Program-made: the position numbers and the translations under genes | The notes under the pieces: generated by a model | Seen by the model: only the letters and a program-made list of their open reading frames with translations | The model's database searches: none | What the model was told of the DNA's origin: nothing | Source: Rufibacter sp. XAAS-G3-1 | Lineage (GTDB): Bacteria; Bacteroidota; Bacteroidia; Cytophagales; Hymenobacteraceae | DNA: 64,000 nucleotides | NCBI RefSeq assembly: GCF_013623775.1 | Contig: NZ_JABFAM010000003.1 | Location: 248,001 to 312,000, forward strand | Direction of reading: 5' to 3' | Shown: positions 25,919 to 34,625 of the stretch, one piece after another | Layout of the letters: every line of letters starts with the position of its first letter | Position numbering within the stretch: position 1 is the stretch's first letter

Positions 25919-27040
25919 TTATGCCACCGGCCTGATGAGCTGGGCAATTTGGATGGACGTATTTAAAAACGTGATTTTAGGGTGCGCGTTCCGCTCAATG
26001 TGGTAATGCGCCTCGTTCAATTCCTGCGACAGTTGCGCCCCGTTGCCCTGGTGGATGAGTTTGGCGAACTTCTGCACGAAGTCCAGTTCGGGCGGCGGCA
26101 GAAAGGCAATCAGCTTGCTGTCTACGCCGTACAAAAGCACTTTTCTGAGCAAACCCAGCGCAAACTGCAGGAAGTTCTTCTGGTTCTCGCGGCCCAGTTT
26201 CTGGAAATCTTCGCTCTGCTCCAGTACGCCAGCAAACTTATGGTTGTAGCACAGGCGCATCCAGCTCAGGAAGAACGTAAAGTAATCTGAGGTCATTTCC
26301 TGGCTCAGGACGCGGGCGGCCTGCAGGTTTCCTTCGGCCAAAGAGACCACCTGGTACGCGCGCTCCCGCTCGGTGCCTTGCTGCTCTACCAGGTATTGGA
26401 TGACTTCTTCATCGGTGAACGCCCGCACTTTCACCAGTTGGGTACGGGACAAAATGGTGGGCATGATTTTGTCTGAGGCGTTGCTCACCAGCAGAAACAC
26501 GGTGGCGGCGGGCGGTTCTTCCAACAGCTTCAGGAGGGCGTTGGCGGCGCTGGCGTTCATGAGCTCGGGCAACCAGATCACAATGACTTTGTATTTCGCC
26601 TCGAAGGCTTTGAGCGAGGTCATGCGCACCAACTCTCGGCTCTCGCCTACCGGAATGGAGCCCTGTTTGTTCTCGGCGCCAATGAACTGCATCCAGTCGT
26701 TGAGGGTCTGGTACGGGCTATCGCTTAGGAAAACGCGCCACTGGGTCACAAAGTTCTTGCTCAGGGCATCCTGGTCTTTCACTTTGGTCACCGGCATCAC
26801 GAAGTTCAGATCTGGGTGAATGCGCTTGCCTATTTTGTTGCAGCTGGGGCACACGCCGCAGGAATCCTGGGGCTGCGGGTCTTCGCAGTTCAGGTACTGG
26901 GCATAGGCCAGCGCCAGCGCCAGGTTGGCACTTCCCTCAGAACCTAAAAAAAGCTGCGCGTGGGCCACGTGCTGGGCTTTGACGGAATTGAGCAGCAGTT
27001 GCTTTGTTTCCTGGTGGCCGTATATCTGGGAAAACTGCAC
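25919..27040 (-). CDS. holB: DNA polymerase III delta' subunit
   Basis: 373 residues. It belongs to the clamp loader. The N-terminus MQFSQIYGHQETKQLL leads into LFLGSEGSANLALALAYAQY, where the P-loop is altered, as expected for delta'. The zinc module is CEDPQPQDSCGVCPSC; NALLKLLEEPPA and LLVSNASDKIMPTILSRTQ are the sensor 1 and SRC-like regions. The C-terminal part is the helical collar domain. It is the first gene of a probable holB-hemC unit, with a hairpin repeat upstream. Confidence 0.93.
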   Translation of the reverse strand: MQFSQIYGHQETKQLLLNSVKAQHVAHAQLFLGSEGSANLALALAYAQYLNCEDPQPQDSCGVCPSCNKIGKRIHPDLNFVMPVTKVKDQDALSKNFVTQWRVFLSDSPYQTLNDWMQFIGAENKQGSIPVGESRELVRMTSLKAFEAKYKVIVIWLPELMNASAANALLKLLEEPPAATVFLLVSNASDKIMPTILSRTQLVKVRAFTDEEVIQYLVEQQGTERERAYQVVSLAEGNLQAARVLSQEMTSDYFTFFLSWMRLCYNHKFAGVLEQSEDFQKLGRENQKNFLQFALGLLRKVLLYGVDSKLIAFLPPPELDFVQKFAKLIHQGNGAQLSQELNEAHYHIERNAHPKITFLNTSIQIAQLIRPVA

Positions 27041-27109
27041 GTATGAATTTACTGTTTTTAAACGAGGGCCGGAGAAACCTACTTCCCCGCCATTTGTCTG
27101 TAAAGATAA

Positions 27110-27169
27110 CGGCGACGGCTGGTTTTTGCCCTACTTTTCAGAAAATAGCGTAAAAACCAGCCGTCGCCG
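27110..27169. repeat. GTTTT/AAAAC hairpin repeat with unique 18-base outer arms
   Basis: Outer arms 27110-27127 and 27152-27169 (CGGCGACGGCTGGTTTTT and its complement) are perfect; inside, CTACTTTTC and GAAAATAG pair with one mismatch. It lies downstream of the GlmU-like gene. Confidence 0.85.
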
Positions 27170-27212
27170 AAGGGATTGTGTAGCAGGACAAATGAGGCTA
27201 TCTATATTGTCT

Positions 27213-27291
27213 TCCTGAAAGGATCTTGTGGGGGAGCTAGAAAAGCGGTCAATTAAGCCCATTGCCGTTCGCCGCCAAGATCCTTCCAGGA
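27213..27291. repeat. inverted repeat TCCTGAAAGGATCTTG
   Basis: 16-base arms at 27213-27228 and 27276-27291 match at 15 positions and enclose 47 bases. It lies just downstream of the GlmU-like gene; the function is unclear. Confidence 0.5.
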
Positions 27292-27310
27292 GGACAAGGA
27301 GAAAAGATAG

Positions 27311-28573
27311 TTATTTCTGTCCGGTCACTTCTGTCTTTTGTGGTGAAGCGATTGTCCCTGCTGGCGCTTCCTCCCAGGTGCGGGAAGGCTTGGTTACCTC
27401 AAACAAATGGTCAAAGATGGCACGGTCTTCCTGGGTGACCGTCAATCCTCGGCGGCCGAACACGGCCCCGGCCACTTCATAGAACTTTGGCAACTTGAAC
27501 GTTTGCGGCTCGGCCCCGCCGCCCCAGGTAAACGACGGAATAAAATTGGGCGGATAACCAGCCCCGAACACGTTGGCCCCCACGCCCACCACCGTACCGG
27601 TATTGAACATGGTGTTGATGCCCGTTTTGGCGTGATCGGCCATAATCAGGCCACAGAACTGTAGGCCGGTGTCTACGAATTTTTCCTGGGCATGGCTGTA
27701 CAGTTTCACGTTGGAGTAGTTGTTCTTGAGGTTGGAGGTGTTGGTATCTGCCCCGAAGTTGCACCACTCTCCCACCACCGAGTTGCCCAAAAACCCGTCA
27801 TGGCTTTTGTTGGAGTGCCCGAAGAACACGCAGTTGCTGATCTCGCCGCCCACTTTGCAGAAAGGCCCTATGGTCACGTCGCCGCGCATTTTGCCGCCCA
27901 TGTTGATGACGCTTTCCTCGCAAATGGCAAATGGCCCTCTAATGACGGTACCTTCCTGTATCTGCGCGTTCTTCCCGATGTAAATGGGCCCGTTTTCGGC
28001 GTTCAGGATAGCGGCTTTGAACTGGGCACCTTCCTCAATGAAGATGTTCTCAGCATTATACGCCACCGTGTGCGGGTCTGCCAGCGGTTGACTTACCCGC
28101 CCTCTGGTGACCAGTTGGAAGTCTTCCCGTATCTGCGCGCCGTTGAACCTGAAAATATCCCAAAGTTGCTGAATGACCGCATGCGGCGGAAGCTCTATCT
28201 GCTTTCTGTGGGTTGTAGTGTGCTGGTATACCTCCTCTACGCTTCCCAGTTCCAGGCTATCGGCGTTCAGGGCCACCAGAAGACTGTCTTGAAACAGCGT
28301 TCCGCCGGCAGGTAACTGGTTTATCTGCGCTACCAGGTCAGCCGTAGGGCAGACAGCTCCGTTCACGTAAAAGTTCTTCCCTCCCTCCAGCCGCTGCCTG
28401 AATTTGCTTTGCAGGTAATCCTCGGCCAGGTAGGAAACTACCCCCCCAGAGAGAAGCTGCCACTTCTGGGCAATGGTCATGATGCCGATCCGGATCTCGG
28501 CCACCGGCCGGGTGAAGGTAAGCGGAAGCAGGTTGGCCCGCAGCACCGGGTCATCAAAGAGAATGATGTTCAT
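27311..28573 (-). CDS. GlmU-like putative sugar nucleotidyltransferase
   Basis: 420 residues. The N-terminus MNIILFDDPVLRANLLPLTF with TRPVAEIRIGI is the opening of the GlmU_Nter / putative sugar nucleotidyltransferase family. The C-terminal half is a left-handed beta helix with hexapeptide turns (IYIGKNAQIQEGTVIRGPFA, VINMGGKMRGDVTIGPFCKV, NNYSNVKLYSHAQEKFVDTG). Known GlmU makes UDP-GlcNAc; this branch lacks the usual G-x-G-T-R-M opening, so its substrate is uncertain. The start is MNIILFD at 28573; upstream in-frame codons lie inside a terminator hairpin. A TAnnTTTG box directly before the ATG suggests a very short leader. Confidence 0.86.
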   Translation of the reverse strand: MNIILFDDPVLRANLLPLTFTRPVAEIRIGIMTIAQKWQLLSGGVVSYLAEDYLQSKFRQRLEGGKNFYVNGAVCPTADLVAQINQLPAGGTLFQDSLLVALNADSLELGSVEEVYQHTTTHRKQIELPPHAVIQQLWDIFRFNGAQIREDFQLVTRGRVSQPLADPHTVAYNAENIFIEEGAQFKAAILNAENGPIYIGKNAQIQEGTVIRGPFAICEESVINMGGKMRGDVTIGPFCKVGGEISNCVFFGHSNKSHDGFLGNSVVGEWCNFGADTNTSNLKNNYSNVKLYSHAQEKFVDTGLQFCGLIMADHAKTGINTMFNTGTVVGVGANVFGAGYPPNFIPSFTWGGGAEPQTFKLPKFYEVAGAVFGRRGLTVTQEDRAIFDHLFEVTKPSRTWEEAPAGTIASPQKTEVTGQK

Positions 28574-28577
28574 AAGG

Positions 28578-28585
28578 CAAAAATA
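28578..28585 (-). promoter_or_regulatory. -7 box (TATTTTTG) directly before the GlmU-like gene
   Basis: It matches TAnnTTTG and would start transcription at or next to the ATG at 28573, i.e. a leaderless or near-leaderless mRNA. It overlaps the T tract of the rpmE2 terminator, so it may be a chance match. Confidence 0.35.
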
Positions 28586-28586
28586 A

Positions 28587-28621
28587 AAAAGTCTCCCTGA
28601 AAAAGTATCAGGAAGACTTCT
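28587..28621 (-). terminator. terminator of rpmE2
   Basis: On the minus strand AAGTCTTCCTGA and TCAGGGAGACTT pair around a short loop and are followed by T6. It sits 23 bases after the rpmE2 stop. Confidence 0.75.
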
Positions 28622-28643
28622 ATACGGTGAACCGTCAACACGC

Positions 28644-28886
28644 TTATTTCTTGTAACGCTGCTTGAACTTGTCAATACGCCCGGCGGTATCCACGTAGAT
28701 GTTTTTACCGGTGTAGAACGGGTGCGACGCAGAAGAAACCTCCACTTTGATTACGGGGTAGGTCTTGCCGTCTTCCATGGTGATGGTCTCATTGGAGTTC
28801 ATGGTAGAACGGGTGATGAATTTAAAATCACTGGAAGTGTCCTGGAAAACCACTTCTCTGTATTCAGGATGAAGGTCCTTTTTCAT
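28644..28886 (-). CDS. rpmE2: 50S ribosomal protein L31 type B
   Basis: 80 residues. [20 protein letters not shown] is the L31 type B opening; there is no CxxC pair, so this is the zinc-free form. [20 protein letters not shown] and [16 protein letters not shown] complete the family pattern. It is monocistronic, with a TACTTTTG promoter element about 40 bases upstream and a terminator 23 bases downstream. In other bacteria zinc-free L31 replaces the zinc form under zinc shortage; in many Bacteroidota it is the only copy. Confidence 0.96.
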   Translation of the reverse strand: MKKDLHPEYREVVFQDTSSDFKFITRSTMNSNETITMEDGKTYPVIKVEVSSASHPFYTGKNIYVDTAGRIDKFKQRYKK

Positions 28887-28926
28887 TATTCTATATTTTT
28901 AACTTCGGATTTCTGGAATAGGACTG

Positions 28927-28934
28927 CAAAAGTA
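28927..28934 (-). promoter_or_regulatory. -7 box (TACTTTTG) of rpmE2
   Basis: It matches the Bacteroidota consensus TAnnTTTG 41 bases before the start codon. No clear TTTG -33 box at the normal distance. Confidence 0.5.
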
Positions 28935-29008
28935 AAGCATTTGCCTCAGATTTAAAACCTTTTCTCAGAAATATTTCCAAAGATACAACTCTGCCGCGTG
29001 CCATGCGG

Positions 29009-29048
29009 CTGTTTTGGCAATTATTTTGGTAATTTAGCCCGAAAACAG
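29009..29048. repeat. GTTTT/AAAAC hairpin repeat copy
   Basis: TGCGGCTGTTTT and AAAACAGC-type arms with a GGCAATTATTTTGGTAATTT centre. It lies between the divergent rpmE2 and phosphoribosyltransferase genes, ending 9 bases before the latter's start. Confidence 0.5.
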
Positions 29049-29057
29049 CACCGCCCC

Positions 29058-29567
29058 ATGGTCTTTACACTAGAGAACCGCATCCTGGACCATCACCAGA
29101 TCCTGCAGAAAATCAAGCGCATGGCGTTTGAAATCTATGAGCACAACTTTGAGGAGAAGCAACTGGTACTGGCCGGCATCCACGAGAACGGCTACTTTCT
29201 GGCGCAACTGCTGGCCCAGGAACTGCGGGCTATTTCGCCTTTGGAGGTCTCTTTGCTGAAGGTGACGCTGCACAAGACCGAGCCACTCACCCATGACCTT
29301 GCCATCTCCCCTGCCCTTTCTTCTTTGACCAACACCACCGTTGTGTTAGTGGATGATGTCTTGAACACCGGTAAAACTTTAGCTTATACCTTGCGGGCGT
29401 TCCTGGACAAAGATTGCAAGAAACTGGAGATTGCCACCCTCATCAACCGCCACCACACGCTCTACCCTATCTCTTCTACCTACACCGGCTATTCTTTGGC
29501 GACTACCCTGCGGGAGCATATCAGGGTGGTGTTGGCGGAGCAGGAATGGAATGCTTATTTGCTGTAG
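29058..29567 (+). CDS. phosphoribosyltransferase (PyrR-like)
   Basis: 169 residues, type I PRTase fold. The PRPP-binding loop is VVLVDDVLNTGKTLAYTL; LVLAGIHENGYFLAQLLAQ resembles the PyrR/Hpt N-terminal loop. Members in Bacteroidota are often labelled PyrR, the pyr-operon attenuator with uracil PRTase activity, but no pyr genes or attenuator are nearby, so substrate and regulatory role are open. The start is MVFTLENRI at 29058; the in-frame Met at 28998 lies in the hairpin repeat. A hairpin-family copy begins right after its stop. Confidence 0.85.
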   Translation: MVFTLENRILDHHQILQKIKRMAFEIYEHNFEEKQLVLAGIHENGYFLAQLLAQELRAISPLEVSLLKVTLHKTEPLTHDLAISPALSSLTNTTVVLVDDVLNTGKTLAYTLRAFLDKDCKKLEIATLINRHHTLYPISSTYTGYSLATTLREHIRVVLAEQEWNAYLL

Positions 29568-29568
29568 G

Positions 29569-29608
29569 CGTTTTGGGGCTTGTTTTGGGAAAAGAGCCTG
29601 TAAATGGG
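29569..29608. repeat. stop-codon hairpin repeat copy
   Basis: GCGTTTTGGGGCTTGTTTTG followed by GAAAAGAGCC begins one base after the phosphoribosyltransferase stop. The right arm is diverged. Confidence 0.6.
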
Positions 29609-29881
29609 TTTATTGAGAGATTGGAGAATTTCCTTTTTGGCTTCTCTGCTGATTTATTCTGAGCATTCTTGAGGTGAGAGACGAAGAGAGTTGCCGTAAT
29701 TTTTGAGCAGTACAACCAAGCTGATCTGCTATTTCTTTTGTGCACGCTTTTTGTCTAGGCTGGCGTAGCGCGGTAGATTTGCTGGTTTATGGGCTTTCTT
29801 GTTTCCTTTTTCCCTCCGTGCGCTCCGTCTTTCTTGCCGAATAGTTTCTAGCTCTTTTCTACTGCCTTTTATACATTTGCC

Positions 29882-29950
29882 ACTATGGCGCGGAAGATAC
29901 TCCCGTGCCTCATGGGTTAAAAGTCACGGAAGTACCTTCCGCGCCATAGT
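29882..29950. repeat. inverted repeat with 15-base perfect arms
   Basis: Arms 29882-29896 and 29936-29950 (ACTATGGCGCGGAAG) with further imperfect pairing inside (TACTCCCGTG against CACGGAAGTA). No second copy seen in the window. Confidence 0.65.
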
Positions 29951-30104
29951 ATTAAATGCTTTCTCTAGTAGTAGCACTTCTATTCCAATAGCGCCTGCCA
30001 AGCGGGATTTTCCCCCTTCAAGGTAACACAAGCTGATTTACGTACAACAAAACAACTTCCCTCCTAATTTAGGAGGGGTGCCCGAAGGCCGAGATGGTAC
30101 GTTG

Positions 30105-31187
30105 CTAATGAGCGGGCGCTAACGTGTCAGGAGGGGTTAGGGGGAGTTGATTTTTCTTGCCCTCCTTCTCATCCAGCTTCTGGAGCCTTTCCTGGCGTTC
30201 CTGCTCCCGTTCTTTCTGTCTGGCGTCGCGTTTGGCTTTGCGGCGGAAGAACCCGTTGAGCAGAATACTGTGCTGCAGGCTTTCCAGGGTGGCATCTAAT
30301 TTATCTGTGCCAGATTCCAGGTTCTGCATGGTCATCTGCAAGTCCACGGCAAATTCCTGGTCGTTGAGGAGTACGCCTAGGGCATTGCTGTTAGAGCCGA
30401 ATTTGTCGGTGGTGGTGTTGAGTTTGCTGGTGATCTGGTTTGCCGTGCTCATGACCTGTTCCAGTTGCGTCATGGTGGCTTGCAGCTTGTTGAACGTGAC
30501 GGTATCGGTGAGCAACTCATCGGCTAGGCCGCCCTGGGTGTTCAGTTTGTTGGAGAACTGGGCCAGGGCCTGCGACGCCCGCACGCTGGTGGCCGAGGTT
30601 CTCTGTAAGTTCGCCAGAATGGCCTGGAAGTTCTGCGCCAGTTGGTCATCGGTGAGCAGGGCGCCGGCCAGGCCTTCGCCTTTGGCTAAACCAGCGCTTA
30701 ACTGTTTGAAGTCATTGGTGATGGCCAGCAGGTTCTTGTTGTTTTCCTGAAGGGTCTGCATCATCTCTTCGGTGCTGAGTTGGGCCGAGGTGGCGATACG
30801 GTCCCCCGGTTGTATCACAGGCATTTGCGGGGTTCCTCCCGTGAGCACAATGGCTTTATTCCCAATTAGACTTTCTGAACCAATGGTGGCTTTCACGTCT
30901 TTGCGGATGTATTTCTGGGCTTCCTGGGTGATGTCCATGGTGATGGCTACCTGTGAGGGCCCTTCAAAGGCGATGCCTTGCACCACGCCTACCCGCACCC
31001 CGGAAAACAGCACCTGGTTGCCTATTTTCAGACCCGTTACGTCATCAAAAACGGCAGACACCTGAATGGTTTTGGTGAATCGTTTTTGTTGGCCGCCCAG
31101 CACAAAGATGCCTGCCACCAGAATCACCAGCGCTAAAAACACAAAGACTCCCACCACTACGGCTCGCTTATTTTCTACTGCACTCAT
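30105..31187 (-). CDS. MlaD-family (MCE domain) lipid-transport protein
   Basis: 360 residues. One N-terminal membrane anchor (AVVVGVFVFLALVILVAGIF) is followed by an MCE domain (about 38-120: VSAVFDDVTGLKIGNQVLFS, GVRVGVVQGIAF, IGSESLIGNKAIVLTGG). The rest is a long helical region ending in a basic, Lys/Arg/Glu-rich tail. MCE proteins form hexameric tubes that carry phospholipid between membranes. The start codon directly follows the ATPase stop, and permease, ATPase and MCE protein are in the order mlaE-mlaF-mlaD, so the set encodes one Mla-type transporter. Confidence 0.92.
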   Translation of the reverse strand: MSAVENKRAVVVGVFVFLALVILVAGIFVLGGQQKRFTKTIQVSAVFDDVTGLKIGNQVLFSGVRVGVVQGIAFEGPSQVAITMDITQEAQKYIRKDVKATIGSESLIGNKAIVLTGGTPQMPVIQPGDRIATSAQLSTEEMMQTLQENNKNLLAITNDFKQLSAGLAKGEGLAGALLTDDQLAQNFQAILANLQRTSATSVRASQALAQFSNKLNTQGGLADELLTDTVTFNKLQATMTQLEQVMSTANQITSKLNTTTDKFGSNSNALGVLLNDQEFAVDLQMTMQNLESGTDKLDATLESLQHSILLNGFFRRKAKRDARQKEREQERQERLQKLDEKEGKKNQLPLTPPDTLAPAH

Positions 31188-31961
31188 CTAATCTATGAAA
31201 TTGTAATCATGAAATAATTTCACCCGCTCATCTTGGGTGTCAAACACTTCCTCAAACGTTCCCTGGCGCTGAAACTGGCCGTCCAGCAGCATCACCACCC
31301 GGTCGCCCACGTCTTTGGCGCAGGTCAGGTCATGGGTGATAATGATGGAAGAGGTATGGAAGCGGCTTTGCACTTCGTTGATCAGGTTATTGATGTCAAT
31401 ACACGTAATGGGGTCTAGTCCGGCGGTGGGCTCATCGTACAGCATGATCTCGGGCCGCAGGATCAAGGTGCGGGCAATGCCTATCCGTTTCCGCTGCCCG
31501 CCAGACAGTTCCGAAGGCATCTGGTTAATGGTCTGGGACAGGCCCACGGCGTCTAGCACCACTTCTACCATTTTATCTACCTCGCCCCGGGTCAGGTCGC
31601 GGCGGTTACGCACCAGCGGAAACTCCAGGTTCTTCCGGATGGTCATGCTGTCATACAGGGCGCTGTTCTGGAAAGAGAAGCCTATTTTCAGGCGCAGCTG
31701 GTCTAGTGCCCGGCCTTTCAATTTGTCAACCCTCTTGCCCAGCACATTTACCTCCCCGGTATCGGGTTTGAGCAAGCCAGAGATGATCTTGATCAACACC
31801 GACTTCCCGGTTCCGGATTTCCCCAGCACCACCAGGTTCTCCCCTTTGTACAAGTCCAGATCCACGCCGCGCAGGACATCCAGATCACCGAAGGATTTCT
31901 CCAGCCCCCTGATGTTGATGACGCAGTTGCTTCTGTCAATAACCGGTTGTGTCTGTTTCAT
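31188..31961 (-). CDS. MlaF-type ABC transporter ATP-binding protein
   Basis: 257 residues, one complete ABC domain: Walker A GKSGTGKSVLIKI, signature LSGGQRKRIGIARTL, Walker B IMLYDEPTAGLDP, and switch His in IIITHDL. The Q loop is GFSFQNSALYDSMT, typical of MlaF-like ATPases. It powers the MlaE permease encoded 13 bases upstream; the MCE protein starts immediately downstream. Confidence 0.93.
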   Translation of the reverse strand: MKQTQPVIDRSNCVINIRGLEKSFGDLDVLRGVDLDLYKGENLVVLGKSGTGKSVLIKIISGLLKPDTGEVNVLGKRVDKLKGRALDQLRLKIGFSFQNSALYDSMTIRKNLEFPLVRNRRDLTRGEVDKMVEVVLDAVGLSQTINQMPSELSGGQRKRIGIARTLILRPEIMLYDEPTAGLDPITCIDINNLINEVQSRFHTSSIIITHDLTCAKDVGDRVVMLLDGQFQRQGTFEEVFDTQDERVKLFHDYNFID

Positions 31962-31974
31962 GGCCTTCTAAGTA

Positions 31975-32787
31975 CTAACGGAGCGCCGTAATTATCTGCA
32001 AGGATAACAACTCCTCAATGAACACTAAAAACATAGCTGTTACTACGGACGAATTGGCTGCTTTGCCTACGCCCTCGGTACCTTTTGAAGAATTGTAGCC
32101 TTTGTAGCAGCCCACCACGCCAATGGTAAACCCAAAGAGGGCCGACTTGAACAAGGAAGAAAAGATGTCCAGAAACGTGATGGCGTCAAAAACCTGGGAA
32201 AAAAACGTCACAAAGCTGGTGCCTTCGTTTGCGTTCACATTCAGGAAAGCACCCAATAACGCCACCAGCATGGTGTACATCATGAGGGCCGGAATCATAA
32301 ACGTAGTGGCCAGCACGCGGCTTACCACCAGAAACTTAAAGGGATTGGTGGCCGATACTTCCATGGCCTCAATCTGCTCGGTCACTTTCATGGAACCTAG
32401 TTCGGCTCCAATCATAGACCCAATGCGGCCCGCCCCAATCAAAGCCGTCACCAGCGGAGCCAACGCCCGCACAATGGCCAAAGACACCAACGAGGGCAGC
32501 CACGAGGTAGCCCCAAACTCGGCCAAAGAGGGCCGGGACTGGTTCATGAACACAATGCCAATGATAAAACCGGTAAGGGAAATAAGCGGCAGCGATTTCA
32601 CCCCAATCTCAAAGCACTGCCTAATGATTTCTTTGAACTCATAAGGCGGCATAAACACCTCCTTAAAAAAACGACCGATAAACGAAGCGATGGAATTCAG
32701 CTCGGTGAACACGCGGTCTAATTGCTTGGAGAGTACCTGCGCGCGGGGCCGTCTTACCGGTTTATCGTCATCATTATGGAATTTCAT
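31975..32787 (-). CDS. MlaE-family ABC transporter permease
   Basis: 270 residues. Several membrane segments from about residue 75 on; MlaE motifs are PPYEFKEIIRQCFEIGVKSL, VRALAPLVTALIGAGRIGSM, IGAELGSMKVTEQIEAMEVS and FLVVSRVLATTFMIPALMMY. It is the membrane core of the retrograde or anterograde phospholipid transporter with the next two genes. It is the first gene of the operon, with a 500-base gap upstream. Confidence 0.93.
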   Translation of the reverse strand: MKFHNDDDKPVRRPRAQVLSKQLDRVFTELNSIASFIGRFFKEVFMPPYEFKEIIRQCFEIGVKSLPLISLTGFIIGIVFMNQSRPSLAEFGATSWLPSLVSLAIVRALAPLVTALIGAGRIGSMIGAELGSMKVTEQIEAMEVSATNPFKFLVVSRVLATTFMIPALMMYTMLVALLGAFLNVNANEGTSFVTFFSQVFDAITFLDIFSSLFKSALFGFTIGVVGCYKGYNSSKGTEGVGKAANSSVVTAMFLVFIEELLSLQIITALR

Positions 32788-33301
32788 CTATAGTCTTTGT
32801 TTTCATTTTCGGCATCCCTCCAATGCGGGACACCTGTCAGGCGCTGCTGAAGTCCACAACGCAATTCATGTGGTTTAAAAGCAGTGTATACGCTTTTACG
32901 TTGTCGCTTTCCTTTCATGCTCCATTCTGGCAAGAAGGAGCACGATTAACTAACTTCATACGTGGCTTTCTGTTTTAAGGCAAGCGCTGTTTTTAACCTG
33001 TTTTCCTGAAAAAAGCCCGAAAACGGAAAAACAGCCCATAAACAGCATTGTCCTTGCAGGATTCACCGGGAAAGCCGCGGCAAAATTACATCAAAAAGCC
33101 TGATGACCTATTAAAAACGTTGAGGAGTTCAGCGGCTGGGCAAGACGCTACCGTTCTTCCTAAATGCGTAGCTTGATGAACGTAGTAGAAATTCTGGTTA
33201 CAGGGTTTCAAAACGAGTCACAACATCTACTATACAGGTTTTGTTTTTCTTTGAACTGCCGTTAACACGCAGTATCATTGCTGCACCTTACTTTATACCC
33301 C
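32788..33301. other. divergent intergenic region
   Basis: 514 bases between mlaE and rdgB. It holds a hairpin-family copy near 32985-33030 and a promoter-like pair before rdgB (33250-33280). The string CGGCATCCCTCCAATGCG at about 32811 recurs with one change near 42112; no meaning assigned. No gene seen. Confidence 0.55.
33250..33280 (+). promoter_or_regulatory. putative rdgB promoter
   Basis: TTTG at 33250-33253, a 19-base spacer, and TATCATTG at 33273-33280 (one mismatch to TAnnTTTG), 22 bases before the rdgB ATG. Confidence 0.4.
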
Positions 33302-33898
33302 ATGAAAATCTGTTTCGCCTCAAACAACGCCCATAAATTAAAGGAAATCCAGCAACTGCTGGGGCCGCCTTTTGAGCTGGTCAGCCTGGAAGCCCTGGGC
33401 TGCACCCAGGAACTGGCCGAAGACCAGGACACGTTGGAGGGCAATGCCCTGCAAAAAGCTTCCTACGTGTGGGAGAAGTACCAGGTACTCTGCTTCGCCG
33501 ATGACACGGGGTTAGAGGTAGAAGCGCTTAACCACGAACCCGGCGTTTATTCTGCCCGTTACGCCGGCCCCGCCCGCGAAGACCAGGCCAACATGCAGAA
33601 AGTATTAGAGAAACTGCAAGGTCAGCCTAACCGAAAAGCCCGCTTCAGAACCTCCATCGCGCTTATTCTGGAAGAAGGCGAGCAGCACCTGTTTGACGGC
33701 ATTGTGGAAGGCCACATCATGGAGGCCCCGCGGGGCGAACAAGGGTTTGGCTATGACCCCATCTTTGTGCCGGAGGGCCATGGCCGCACCTTCGCCGAGA
33801 TGGACAGCCGGGAGAAAAACCAGATCAGCCACCGGGGGCGGGCGGTACAGCAATTGGTTTCCTTTCTGCAACACCGCTACGTGCAAACCGGCACCTGA
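33302..33898 (+). CDS. rdgB: non-canonical purine NTP pyrophosphatase (RdgB/HAM1)
   Basis: 198 residues, full length. It removes dITP, ITP and XTP from the nucleotide pool by hydrolysis to the monophosphate. ICFASNNAHKLKEIQQLLG is the N-terminal substrate loop; VLCFADDTGLEVEALNHEPG holds the catalytic acidic residues; YSARYAGP, GFGYDPIFVPEG and ISHRGRAVQQL are family signatures. The start is ATG 33302; the upstream Met at 33278 lies between the promoter and this start. The uridine kinase gene follows 76 bases later. Confidence 0.95.
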   Translation: MKICFASNNAHKLKEIQQLLGPPFELVSLEALGCTQELAEDQDTLEGNALQKASYVWEKYQVLCFADDTGLEVEALNHEPGVYSARYAGPAREDQANMQKVLEKLQGQPNRKARFRTSIALILEEGEQHLFDGIVEGHIMEAPRGEQGFGYDPIFVPEGHGRTFAEMDSREKNQISHRGRAVQQLVSFLQHRYVQTGT

Positions 33899-33942
33899 TA
33901 AATTCTTTTGAAGGCGCGTTAGGCATCATGCCCACAAAAAGC

Positions 33943-33950
33943 TAATTTTG
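33943..33950 (+). promoter_or_regulatory. -7 box (TAATTTTG) of udk
   Basis: Full match to TAnnTTTG, 24 bases before the udk ATG. A -33 box is not obvious. Confidence 0.45.
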
Positions 33951-33974
33951 CGCGCCGTAAACCAAACGTAATTT

Positions 33975-34598
33975 ATGCATCAAAAGCCATTTATTGTAGG
34001 AATCACGGGAGGGAGCGCATCAGGAAAAACCACATTTCTGAGCAGACTACTGGCTTCGTATGCACCTGAAGACATTTGCCTGGTCTCGCAGGACAACTAT
34101 TACCACGACCGCGACAAACAGTTTATAGACGAAAACGGCTTTCACAACTTTGATTTGCCCACTTCTATTGACAGCGAGGCGTATGCCCATGACATTCTCC
34201 AGCTAAGCAAAGGCGAAACCGTTTACCGCAAAGAGTACACGTTCAACAATGCAAACGTGATTCCGCGCCAGTTGGAGTTTAAACCGGCGCCTATTGTAGT
34301 GGTGGAAGGCATTTTCGTGTTCTACTTTGAACAAGTGGCCAAGCTGCTGGACATGAAGGTGTACATTGACGCCAAAGAGTACATCAAACTACAGCGCCGC
34401 ATCTTAAGGGATAAAGTAGAACGGGGGTATGACCTGGATGATGTGTTGTACCGCTACACCAACCACGTGGCCCCCACGTATGAGAAGTACATAAAGCCGT
34501 TCAAGAACGATGCCGATGTGATCATTCCCAACAACCGCAACTTTGAGGTGGGCTTGGAGGTATTGGTGACCTACCTGAACTCTAAAATCAAAAAATAA
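33975..34598 (+). CDS. udk: uridine kinase
   Basis: 207 residues. It phosphorylates uridine and cytidine in pyrimidine salvage. The P-loop is VGITGGSASGKTTFL; VSQDNYYHDR and FDLPTSIDSE are the nucleoside-binding motifs; VVVEGIFVFY is Walker B-like; RRILRDKVERGYDLDDVLYR is the lid. The length is normal for the bacterial family. An intrinsic terminator follows, and a TAnnTTTG box precedes it. Confidence 0.95.
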   Translation: MHQKPFIVGITGGSASGKTTFLSRLLASYAPEDICLVSQDNYYHDRDKQFIDENGFHNFDLPTSIDSEAYAHDILQLSKGETVYRKEYTFNNANVIPRQLEFKPAPIVVVEGIFVFYFEQVAKLLDMKVYIDAKEYIKLQRRILRDKVERGYDLDDVLYRYTNHVAPTYEKYIKPFKNDADVIIPNNRNFEVGLEVLVTYLNSKIKK

Positions 34599-34625
34599 CC
34601 TTTTCTTACCCCCAAGGGCACTTAA

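Larger units (their letters stand above)
29568..30104. other. intergenic region with hairpins
   Basis: 537 bases between convergent genes. Besides the repeat at its left end it holds a hairpin at 29882-29950 with perfect 15-base arms ACTATGGCGCGGAAG. No gene supported. Confidence 0.6.
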
